A model generated the notes under the pieces. That model did no database searches, was not told where the DNA came from, and was given only the letters and a program-made list of their open reading frames with translations. This document shows positions 11,619 through 19,435 of a stretch of 59,910 nt of DNA, one piece after another; position 1 is the stretch's first letter; each line of letters opens with the position of its first letter. The position numbers and the translations under genes were made by a program. The stretch comes from Thermoanaerobaculia bacterium (GTDB taxonomy: Bacteria; Acidobacteriota; Thermoanaerobaculia; Multivoradales; JAHEKO01): NCBI GenBank assembly GCA_947259195.1, contig CAMYLC010000090.1, positions 1 through 59,910 on the forward strand. The letters run 5' to 3'.

Positions 11619-11643
11619 AAATCGGACCAGAACGGTCCGGTTT
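11619..11643 (+). promoter_or_regulatory. Palindromic operator candidate for the Rrf2-type suf regulator
   Basis: Inverted repeat AAATCGGACC-AGAAC-GGTCCGGTTT: 9 of 10 positions pair across a 5-nt spacer, with the perfect core CGGACC/GGTCCG. It begins about 9 nt after the -10 box, so it covers the expected transcription start. That is the normal place for repression by the regulator encoded next. IscR/Rrf2 sites are often palindromes of about this size; the match to this protein is inferred. Confidence 0.65.
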
Positions 11644-11675
11644 CAGAGAAGGCAACGCCTGAGAGCAACTCGAAA

Positions 11676-12140
11676 ATGCTGCGTATTACCAAACAGTCGG
11701 ACTACGCCATCGTTTTGATGACACACATCGTGTCCAGCGAAGATCGATGGCTGAATGCCTCGGAGTTGGCGACTCAGGCCGGCCTTCCACAGCCGATCGT
11801 CAGCAAGATCCTCAAGTTTCTGACTCGCGGTCGGCTGCTGGAATCGCACAGAGGCGTGAAGGGCGGCTATTGCCTGGCCCGGTCCTCCTCCGAGATCACT
11901 GTCGCCGAGATCATCGAGGCACTCGAGGGTCCGATCTCGGTTACGGAGTGCATCGAGGAGTCGCCGGGAGAGTGCTCTCAGGAGGCCTTCTGTCGGGTGC
12001 GCGGCAACTGGCAACGCATCAATCATGTTTTGCGAGAAGCATTGAGTGAGATAACCCTTGAGGAAATGGCCCGGCCTGGTTCAGACGCCCTGGTCACCCT
12101 CGGAGGCCGCGAGATGGCCCCCGATGTGATGGCCGGTTGA
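11676..12140 (+). CDS. Rrf2-family SUF system regulator (Fe-S sensing)
   Basis: A 154-residue Rrf2 protein: the N-terminal winged helix begins [15 protein letters not shown] and includes the wing [10 protein letters not shown]. The cluster-binding region has three cysteines in the pattern C-x7-C-x5-C ([16 protein letters not shown]). This is spaced slightly wider than IscR's C-x5-C-x5-C but is like SUF-operon regulators. Expected role: repress the operon when Fe-S is sufficient and derepress it on Fe-S loss. The ATG at 11676 gives the canonical Rrf2 N-terminus; the frame is open to 11583, but that would place the start inside the promoter. First gene of the suf operon. Confidence 0.92.
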   Translation: MLRITKQSDYAIVLMTHIVSSEDRWLNASELATQAGLPQPIVSKILKFLTRGRLLESHRGVKGGYCLARSSSEITVAEIIEALEGPISVTECIEESPGECSQEAFCRVRGNWQRINHVLREALSEITLEEMARPGSDALVTLGGREMAPDVMAG

Positions 12141-12181
12141 AGGTCGGTCTTTCCCCTTACAGGTCAGAGGAACTACTGAAG

Positions 12182-13636
12182 ATGGCACCCAGCGATACAG
12201 AGCTACTGGAACAGCACGTAGATCAGAAGTACGAGGCCGGTTTCATCACGGATGTCGAGGCGGAAACCTTCGCACCGGGGCTGGATGAAGATGTCGTCCG
12301 TCGAATCTCGACCCTGAAGGGCGAGCCCGGTTGGATGCTGGAGTGGCGGCTCAAGGCCTTCCGACACTGGCAGACCCTAGAGGAGCCGACCTGGGCAAAT
12401 ATCAAGTATGAGCCCGTGGACTATCAGGCGATCTCCTACTACTCGGCGCCGAAGTCCAAGAAGGACGGCCCCAAGAGTCTCGACGAGGTGGATCCCGAGA
12501 TCCTGCGCACCTATGAGAAGTTGGGCATTCCCCTCCAGGAGCAACAGATACTGGCCGGAATCGCGGTGGATGCGGTCTTCGACAGCGTCTCGGTAGCCAC
12601 TACCTTCCGGGACAAGCTGGCCGAAGCCGGCGTGATCTTCTGCCCCATCTCGGAGGCCATCCGCGAGCACCCGGAGCTGGTGAAGAAGTATCTCGGCACA
12701 GTGGTGCCCTACAGCGACAACTTCTTCGCCGCCCTCAACTCGGCGGTCTTCTCAGACGGCTCGTTTGTGTATGTGCCCAAAGGGGTGCGCTGCCCGATGG
12801 AGCTGTCGACCTACTTCCGCATCAATGCCCAGAACACGGGCCAATTCGAGCGCACCCTCATCATTGCGGAGGAGGGTTCCTACGTCAGCTATCTGGAGGG
12901 TTGCACGGCGCCGATGCGAGACGAGAATCAGCTCCACGCCGCCGTAGTCGAGCTCCATGCTGATGCCGAGGCGCAGATCAAGTACTCCACAGTGCAGAAC
13001 TGGTATCCGGGGGATCCCGAGACCGGGGTCGGTGGCATATTCAACTTCGTTACCAAGCGAGGCTTGGCTGCTGGGCGACGATCGAAGATCTCCTGGACCC
13101 AGGTGGAGACCGGCTCGTCGATAACCTGGAAGTACCCGAGCTGCATCCTCAAGGGGGACGAATCCGTGGGTGAGTTCTACTCGGTGGCGCTCAGCAAGGG
13201 ACGGCAACAGGCGGACACCGGGACCAAGATGATTCATGTCGGCAAGAACACCACCTCGACGATCGTCTCGAAGGGAATTTCGGCCGGGCACGGCCAGAAC
13301 ACCTACCGGGGTGCGGTGAAGATCCTGAGCGGGGCCGAGAACGCCCGCAACTTCTCTCAGTGTGATTCCATGCTCATCGGGGACCAATGTGGCGCCCACA
13401 CGTTTCCCTACATCGACGTGCAGAGCCCCAGCGCCCAGATGGAGCACGAAGCGTCGACTTCGAAGATCGGTGAAGACCAGGTCTTCTACTGCAACCAGCG
13501 CGGCATCGAAACCGAGGATGCGGTGTCGATGATCGTCAACGGCTTCTGCAAGGAAGTGTTCAACGAGCTACCCATGGAGTTCGCCGTCGAGGCCAGGAAG
13601 CTGTTGGAGATCAGCTTGGAAGGCAGCGTGGGCTGA
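12182..13636 (+). CDS. sufB: Fe-S cluster scaffold subunit SufB
   Basis: A 484-residue subunit of the cytoplasmic SufBCD scaffold complex on which new Fe-S clusters are built. The C-terminal beta-helix contains [18 protein letters not shown], whose first Cys aligns with the essential sulfur-accepting Cys405 of E. coli SufB, and [14 protein letters not shown], around the SufB-SufD interface. The start is taken at ATG 12182 with AGAGGA 10 nt upstream; a TTG at 12137 in the same frame overlaps the previous gene and is less likely. Length and order (B-C-D-S-U) match known suf operons. Confidence 0.97.
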   Translation: MAPSDTELLEQHVDQKYEAGFITDVEAETFAPGLDEDVVRRISTLKGEPGWMLEWRLKAFRHWQTLEEPTWANIKYEPVDYQAISYYSAPKSKKDGPKSLDEVDPEILRTYEKLGIPLQEQQILAGIAVDAVFDSVSVATTFRDKLAEAGVIFCPISEAIREHPELVKKYLGTVVPYSDNFFAALNSAVFSDGSFVYVPKGVRCPMELSTYFRINAQNTGQFERTLIIAEEGSYVSYLEGCTAPMRDENQLHAAVVELHADAEAQIKYSTVQNWYPGDPETGVGGIFNFVTKRGLAAGRRSKISWTQVETGSSITWKYPSCILKGDESVGEFYSVALSKGRQQADTGTKMIHVGKNTTSTIVSKGISAGHGQNTYRGAVKILSGAENARNFSQCDSMLIGDQCGAHTFPYIDVQSPSAQMEHEASTSKIGEDQVFYCNQRGIETEDAVSMIVNGFCKEVFNELPMEFAVEARKLLEISLEGSVG

Positions 13637-13726
13637 GTCGGGGCCGGGCCCAGTGATATGCGCCTCGTATGTTCTGCCGGACAACGGAAACCACAGATCG
13701 AAGAAGACCATAGAAGGGATATCAAG

Positions 13727-14503
13727 ATGAGTTTGCTGGAGATCAAGAACCTGCACGCGCAGGTTGAAGAGCAAGAGATCCTCAAGGGAGTGGATCTGGC
13801 CGTCAATCAAGGTGAGATCCACGCCATCATGGGTCCGAACGGATCGGGTAAGTCCACCCTCGCCCAGGTTCTGGCTGGAAAAGAGGAATACGAAGTCACC
13901 GAAGGCGAAATTCTCTACAAGGGTCAGGACCTGTTGGAAATGGCACCAGAGGAGAGGGCTCGTGAGGGGATCTTCATGGCCTTCCAGTACCCGGTCGAGA
14001 TCCCCGGAGTGAGCAACGTCTACTTTCTTAAAGCAGCCTTGAACGCAATTCGAACACACCGTGGCCTCGAAGAGATGGACGCCATGGATTTCCTCGTTTA
14101 CGTCCGCGAGAAGATGAAGGTCGTGAAAATGGACGAAGCGTTGCTGAATCGACCCGTCAACGAGGGATTCTCGGGTGGCGAGAAGAAGCGTAACGAGATC
14201 TTCCATATGTCGGTGCTCGACCCTGTCCTGGCTGTGCTCGACGAGACTGATTCGGGGCTCGACATCGACGCGCTGAAGATCGTCGCCGATGGCGTGAACT
14301 CGCTGCGCAGTGAGGAGCGTGCCTTCCTCGTCATCACCCACTACCAGCGACTTCTCAACTACATCGTTCCAGATGTGGTGCACGTCTTGATCGACGGACG
14401 AATCGTTCGCACGGGTGGTAAGGATCTGGCTCTGGAGCTCGAAGACAAGGGCTACGCCTGGCTGGAAGAGCCCCTCGGCGCCGCCGAAACGGTAAGCACC
14501 TAG
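13727..14503 (+). CDS. sufC: SUF ABC ATPase SufC
   Basis: A 258-residue soluble ABC-type ATPase that energises the SufBCD scaffold. It has Walker A GPNGSGKST, the SufC-typical signature FSGGEKKRNE, Walker B with VLDETDSGLD, and the H-loop ITHYQRLL. There is no membrane segment, as expected. The ATG at 13727 has AAGGGA upstream, about 90 bp after sufB. The frame is open upstream, but that part does not resemble SufC. Confidence 0.97.
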   Translation: MSLLEIKNLHAQVEEQEILKGVDLAVNQGEIHAIMGPNGSGKSTLAQVLAGKEEYEVTEGEILYKGQDLLEMAPEERAREGIFMAFQYPVEIPGVSNVYFLKAALNAIRTHRGLEEMDAMDFLVYVREKMKVVKMDEALLNRPVNEGFSGGEKKRNEIFHMSVLDPVLAVLDETDSGLDIDALKIVADGVNSLRSEERAFLVITHYQRLLNYIVPDVVHVLIDGRIVRTGGKDLALELEDKGYAWLEEPLGAAETVST

Positions 14504-14527
14504 GCCTGCAGGAGAGAGCGAGTAACT

Positions 14528-15868
14528 ATGACGACCACTATGACAGCCAGCGATACCGATCGATTCGTCGGGGTGTTCGACACCTTCGAACAGGCCTTGC
14601 CTGCATCTGGGCCCGAGAGCCTGCGGCGGCAGCGGCGACAGGCGATCGAGCGTTTCTCCCACCTCGGCTTCCCCACTCTTCGACAGGAAGAATGGCGCTT
14701 CACCAACGTCGGGCCTATCGCCCGCACCCCTTTCAGCCTCGACGTCGCTGTCGATGGGGTCACCGGGAGCAGCATCCAGGCCTTCTCGTACGAGGGAACC
14801 GTGCAGCTGACCCTCGTCAACGGTCGGTTCGTGCCTCAATTGTCGGATCTGGATAGCCTGCCCGAAGGAATCGTCGTCTGCAGCCTGGGCGAGGCGCTGG
14901 AAAAGCACCCGGAGAAGGTCGAGCCCCATCTGGGTAGGCTGGCCAGCTTCGAGAACCACCCCTTCGTAGCCCTCAACACGGCCTTCTACGGTGACGGCGT
15001 GTTTATCTGGGTGCCGCGAAACCAGGTGGTCGAAGAGCCGATCAATCTGGTCTTGGTCGGCAACCCGTCGGGCGATCCGATCGCCTTTTTTCCGCGCAAC
15101 CTGATCGTGAGCGGTCAAAGCAGCCAGGTCACCGTGGTCGAGCAGTACGTGACGGTCGGTGAAGGGGCCTATCTCACGGCTCCGGTTACCGAGATCATCG
15201 CCGAGGACAACGCGGTCGTCGATCATTACAAGTTGCAGCGGGAGTCAACGCAGGCTTTTCACATGGCCACTTTCCAGCTCCAACTAGGCCGCGATAGCAA
15301 CGTTTCGTCACATTCCATCTCGTGGGGTGGAGGATTAGTGCGTAACGATGTGAACGCCGTACTAGACGGACAAGGGGGGGAGGCGACACTCAACGGTCTC
15401 TACATGGTCGAAGGGACCCAGTTGGTAGACAACCATATGCGCGTCGATCACGTGGCGGCAAACTGTGACAGCCATGAGCTCTACAAGGGCATCCTCGAGG
15501 GCAAGGGTAGGTCGGTTTTCAACGGTCGCATCTATGTCCACCCCGGAGCCCAGAAGACCGACGCCAAGCAGACCAATCGTAACCTTCTGATCTCTCCGGA
15601 TGCGCTGTGCAATTCGAATCCGCAACTGGAGATCTTCGCAGACGACGTGAAATGTACTCACGGCTCGACGGTCGGTCAGCTCGACGAGACGGCAATTTTC
15701 TATCTGCGTTCACGAGGTATCGGCGAAGAGGCGGCACGCAGCCTGCTGACCTATGCTTTTGCAGCCGACATCGTGGAGCGCATCAAGGTTGGAGCGGTTC
15801 GACGGGACCTGGAAGAGTTCCTCTTCCGGCGCCTGCCCAAGGGCGACATCGTCCGACAGGCGGTGTAA
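14528..15868 (+). CDS. sufD: Fe-S cluster assembly protein SufD
   Basis: A 446-residue paralogue of SufB that forms the SufBC2D scaffold and helps iron entry. The conserved stretch VKCTHGSTVG contains the His that aligns with the functional His360 of E. coli SufD. It is followed by FYLRSRGIGEEAARSLL, a C-terminal helix for SufC binding. Starts at ATG 14528 with GAGAGAG upstream, 24 bp after sufC. It has an ordinary N-terminal helical domain (about residues 1-110). Confidence 0.95.
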   Translation: MTTTMTASDTDRFVGVFDTFEQALPASGPESLRRQRRQAIERFSHLGFPTLRQEEWRFTNVGPIARTPFSLDVAVDGVTGSSIQAFSYEGTVQLTLVNGRFVPQLSDLDSLPEGIVVCSLGEALEKHPEKVEPHLGRLASFENHPFVALNTAFYGDGVFIWVPRNQVVEEPINLVLVGNPSGDPIAFFPRNLIVSGQSSQVTVVEQYVTVGEGAYLTAPVTEIIAEDNAVVDHYKLQRESTQAFHMATFQLQLGRDSNVSSHSISWGGGLVRNDVNAVLDGQGGEATLNGLYMVEGTQLVDNHMRVDHVAANCDSHELYKGILEGKGRSVFNGRIYVHPGAQKTDAKQTNRNLLISPDALCNSNPQLEIFADDVKCTHGSTVGQLDETAIFYLRSRGIGEEAARSLLTYAFAADIVERIKVGAVRRDLEEFLFRRLPKGDIVRQAV

Positions 15869-15882
15869 GCTCCGGTGCGCCT

Positions 15883-17154
15883 ATGCCTGAGCTCGACGAA
15901 GTGAAACAAGCCGAGTCTGCCTCGGCGGCAGAGCACCCATTCGCGATCGAGAAGGTGCGGCAGGACTTCCCTGCCCTGTCCTTGAGTGTTCACGGCAAAC
16001 CTCTCGTCTATCTGGACAATGCGGCGAGTACCCAGAAGCCGTTGTCGGTGCTGGACGCGGCGGACCGCTGCTACCGGGAGTACTACTCCAACGTCCATCG
16101 GGGTGTTCACCACCTCTCACAGAAGGCCACGGATGCCTACGAAGAGGCACGTTGCAAGGTGCAGGGGTTCCTCGGCGCGGCCCGATCGGAAGAGATCGTC
16201 TTCGTGCGCGGAGCCACCGAAGGCATCAACCTGGTGGCGTCCACTTTCGGCCGCAGCCGGGTGAAGGCGGGCGACGAGGTGCTCATCACCGAGATGGAGC
16301 ACCATTCGAACATCGTGCCCTGGCAGATGCTCTGTGGCGACGTGGGTGCGACACTTCGCGTCGCTCCCATCGATGACCGAGGCGAAGTCATCCTCGAAGA
16401 GTACGAGAAGCTGATCAACGAGCGCACACGTCTGGTGGCGATGGTCTACATTTCCAACGCGCTGGGAACCATCAATCCGGTGGCGCGCATGATCGAAATG
16501 GCTCACGCCCGGGATGTTCCGGTGCTCGTGGATGGCGTGCAGGCCGTGCCCCACAAGGCGGTGGATGTCCAGGCTCTGAACTGCGATTTCTTTGTCTTCT
16601 CCGGGCACAAGATGTTCGGTCCGACCGGCATTGGTGCGCTGTACGGCAAGCTGGATCTCCTGACCTCCATGCCTCCTTACCAGGGCGGCGGCGAGATGAT
16701 CCGCTCGGTGACCTTCGCCAAAACCGACTATGCGGACCCGCCGGCGCGGTTCGAAGCCGGAACTCCGAACATCGTGGGTGCAATCGCAATGGGCGCCGCA
16801 GTGGACTATCTCCAGGGTATCGGTCTGCAAGCGATTTGCTGGTACGAGAGCGGTCTGCTGGATTACGCTACCGAGGTGCTTTCCGCTGTACCGGGGGTTC
16901 GACTCGTGGGCACCCCGACTCACCGTGCCAGCGTCGTCTCGTTCGTCATCGACGGTGTTCATCCCCATGATGCGGGCACCATCCTCGACCGCGAGGGAAT
17001 CGCGGTGCGAGCCGGCCACCATTGTGCGCAACCGGTAATGGACCACTTCGGAGTACCGGCTACGGTTCGTGCATCTCTGGCCCTCTACAATACGCGCCAG
17101 GAGATCGATCGACTGGTGAGCGGGGTGGCCAAGGTCAAGGAGATCTTCAGCTGA
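15883..17154 (+). CDS. sufS: Cysteine desulfurase SufS
   Basis: A PLP enzyme that takes sulfur from L-cysteine and passes the persulfide to SufU for cluster assembly. It is 423 residues long. K243 in FSGHKMFGPTG forms the PLP Schiff base, and C381 in AGHHCAQPVM is the persulfide-carrying cysteine in the short, ordered loop of type II desulfurases. The ATG at 15883 lies 14 bp after sufD. An open frame runs back inside sufD but is not homologous. The stop overlaps the sufU start by one base (TGATG), indicating translational coupling. Confidence 0.96.
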   Translation: MPELDEVKQAESASAAEHPFAIEKVRQDFPALSLSVHGKPLVYLDNAASTQKPLSVLDAADRCYREYYSNVHRGVHHLSQKATDAYEEARCKVQGFLGAARSEEIVFVRGATEGINLVASTFGRSRVKAGDEVLITEMEHHSNIVPWQMLCGDVGATLRVAPIDDRGEVILEEYEKLINERTRLVAMVYISNALGTINPVARMIEMAHARDVPVLVDGVQAVPHKAVDVQALNCDFFVFSGHKMFGPTGIGALYGKLDLLTSMPPYQGGGEMIRSVTFAKTDYADPPARFEAGTPNIVGAIAMGAAVDYLQGIGLQAICWYESGLLDYATEVLSAVPGVRLVGTPTHRASVVSFVIDGVHPHDAGTILDREGIAVRAGHHCAQPVMDHFGVPATVRASLALYNTRQEIDRLVSGVAKVKEIFS

Positions 17155-17609
17155 TGTCGGAGCTCATGGACCTCTACCAGGAGGTCATCCTCGATCACAA
17201 CAAGCACCCGCGGAACTTCGGACAGATCGAGGCCGCTGATCACTGTGCTCGAGGCGATAACCCGCTGTGCGGTGACCAGCTGACGCTTTACCTCAGGATG
17301 GATGGGGATCGCGTCGCGGAAGTTCGGTTCGAGGGTCAGGGTTGTGCCATCTCCACCGCCTCGGCCTCGATCTTGACGGAGGTGGTCACGGGCAAGACCC
17401 TGGAAGAAGTGGAGGCCCTTTTCGAGTCGTTCCATGAGCTCTTGACCGGCGATCCGAGTGTTGTGGCGGAAGTCGGTCCGGAGCTCGGCAAGTTGGCTGT
17501 CTTCGCCGGAGTGCGGGAGTTCCCCGTAAGAGTCAAGTGCGCCACCCTGGCGTGGCATACCCTGAAAGCCGCGATCTCGGATGGCGGTGAGGCCGCCTCG
17601 ACCGAGTAG
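17154..17609 (+). CDS. sufU: Zinc-dependent sulfurtransferase SufU
   Basis: A 151-residue IscU-like protein that acts as the sulfur acceptor for SufS rather than as a scaffold. Ligands C39, D41, C64 and C129 match the Zn site of Bacillus SufU (C41, D43, C66, C128). The insertion between the second and third Cys (GKTLEEVEALFESFHELLTG) is the SufU-specific feature that separates it from IscU. Coupled to sufS by a 1-nt overlap and last gene of the suf operon. Confidence 0.95.
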   Translation: MSELMDLYQEVILDHNKHPRNFGQIEAADHCARGDNPLCGDQLTLYLRMDGDRVAEVRFEGQGCAISTASASILTEVVTGKTLEEVEALFESFHELLTGDPSVVAEVGPELGKLAVFAGVREFPVRVKCATLAWHTLKAAISDGGEAASTE

Positions 17610-17632
17610 AAGAGCCTGGGGAAGGGTAACCA

Positions 17633-19435
17633 ATGACAGTTAGTAGCAGCCTAGAGGTCGGGAAGCTCGAACCTTCGGCCTGGGAGCTGACCGAGCTGCT
17701 GCCCGAGCCGAGCGAAGAGGTCATCGTCGAGCGCCTGGCCTCCATCGAAGCCATGGTGCAGTCCTTCGAAGGTAGACGGGGGGAGCTGTCTGCCGATATG
17801 GGACAGGAGATGCTCCTCGCAGTCGTCCGGCAGTACGAGGACCTGGTGGAACAGGTGGAAGTGCTGGCAGCCTACGGGAATCTCTGGTTCGCCTCCGACA
17901 CACTGGACCAGGCCGCTCTGAATTTCAAGAATCGGATCGAGCAGGTTCTGACAGATGCCCAGAACAGGGTGCTCTTCTTCGTCTTGTGGTGGAAGCAGGT
18001 CGATGATGAGGCCGCCGCTATCCTGCTGCCTTCGGGCTCTCTGTACGCCGACTATCGTCATTTCCTTCAGAATCTGCGACGGCTTCGACCCTTCACCCTC
18101 GCGGAGCACTCCGAACAACTGATCAATCTGAAGGATGCTGACGGCATGGATGCAGTGCTGACGCTGTATTCCATGCTCACCAACAGACTGGAGTTTCACC
18201 TGGAGATCGAGGGCGAGCAGAAGGTCCTGACCCGAGATCAGCTTGTGTCGAATGTCCACTCACCGAATCCCGATCTGCGTCAGGCCGCCTATCGTGAGCT
18301 GTTTCGGGGCTTCGGGTCCGAGTCCACCCTGTTGGGCCAGATCTACATCCATCGGCTCCGCGACTGGTATAGCGAGAACGTTCAGTTGCGCGGCTTTGCC
18401 TCTCCGATCGCAGTTCGCAACAAGGCCAATGACATCCCCGATGAGGCGGTCGAAACCTTGCTAGAGGTCGTGCGCGAGAAGAGCAGCGTCTACCAGCGAT
18501 ACTTTCGCCTCAAGGCCGAGTGGTTGGGCGTGGAGCGCCTCCGGCGCTACGATCTTTACGCGCCGCTTGCCGGGTCCCAGAAGGAGATTCCGTACTCGGA
18601 GGGTGTGGGCCTGGTCCTCGACACCTTCGCATCCTTTCACCCCGAAATGGCTGCCAAGGCCGAGCGGATCTTTGCCGAAAGACACATCGACAGCGCCATC
18701 CGCAAAGGCAAGAAGGGGGGCGCCTTCTGCTACACAGTGCTGCCGAGTCAAACACCCTGGCTATTGGCGAACTACACCGGCCAGGTGAGAGATGTCGCCA
18801 CCCTGGCCCACGAGCTCGGCCATGCGATCCACAGCATGATGGCAGCCGATCACTCGGTGCTGACCCAGCATCCCGTGTTGCCTCTTGCCGAAACGGCTTC
18901 GGTCTTCGCCGAGATGCTACTCACGGATCGCCTGTTGGCGGAGGAGCGAGATCCACTGGCAATTCGTGAGCTACTGGCGTCGGCAATCGATGACAGCTAC
19001 GCAACGGTGCTTCGACAGGCCTTCTTTGTCCGCTTCGAGATCGCGGCCCACGATGCAGTGCGGGCCGGCAAATCGGTTGCCGAGCTGAATTCGCTCTACC
19101 TGGCCGATTTGGAGGAGCAGTTCGGCGACAGCGTGGAGATCGATCCTGATTTCCAGCACGAATGGATCACGATCCCCCACATGTACCAGACTCCGTTCTA
19201 CTGTTACGCCTATAGCTTCGGGCAATTGCTGGTGCTGGCGCTGTATCAGCGCTACAAGGAAGAGGGCCAAGCCTTCATCTCCGGCTATCTGGAGCTTCTG
19301 GCGGCCGGCGGATCCCAACGCCCACAGGAGATCTTGTCAAAGATCGGTGTCGACATCACCGACCCGGAGTTTTGGCGAGGTGGATTCTCGGTAGTCGAAG
19401 ATCTGATCGACCAGTTGGAGACGATCACTCGCTAG
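17633..19435 (+). CDS. pepF: M3-family oligoendopeptidase (PepF type)
   Basis: A 600-residue cytoplasmic zinc metallopeptidase that degrades oligopeptides. The catalytic motif HELGHAIHS (HExxH) has the downstream third-ligand region LAETASVFAEML (E in ETAS). The N-terminal helical domain is about 200 residues, as in PepF. There is no signal peptide. It starts at ATG 17633, 23 bp after sufU, and may be read through from the suf operon. It overlaps the convergent M14 peptidase gene by 11 bp at the 3' ends. Confidence 0.95.
   Translation: MTVSSSLEVGKLEPSAWELTELLPEPSEEVIVERLASIEAMVQSFEGRRGELSADMGQEMLLAVVRQYEDLVEQVEVLAAYGNLWFASDTLDQAALNFKNRIEQVLTDAQNRVLFFVLWWKQVDDEAAAILLPSGSLYADYRHFLQNLRRLRPFTLAEHSEQLINLKDADGMDAVLTLYSMLTNRLEFHLEIEGEQKVLTRDQLVSNVHSPNPDLRQAAYRELFRGFGSESTLLGQIYIHRLRDWYSENVQLRGFASPIAVRNKANDIPDEAVETLLEVVREKSSVYQRYFRLKAEWLGVERLRRYDLYAPLAGSQKEIPYSEGVGLVLDTFASFHPEMAAKAERIFAERHIDSAIRKGKKGGAFCYTVLPSQTPWLLANYTGQVRDVATLAHELGHAIHSMMAADHSVLTQHPVLPLAETASVFAEMLLTDRLLAEERDPLAIRELLASAIDDSYATVLRQAFFVRFEIAAHDAVRAGKSVAELNSLYLADLEEQFGDSVEIDPDFQHEWITIPHMYQTPFYCYAYSFGQLLVLALYQRYKEEGQAFISGYLELLAAGGSQRPQEILSKIGVDITDPEFWRGGFSVVEDLIDQLETITR

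Noticed and set aside
13568..15226. 552-codon open frame on the minus strand
   Set aside because: Antisense to sufC and sufD, which have clear family motifs; an effect of high GC and codon bias.
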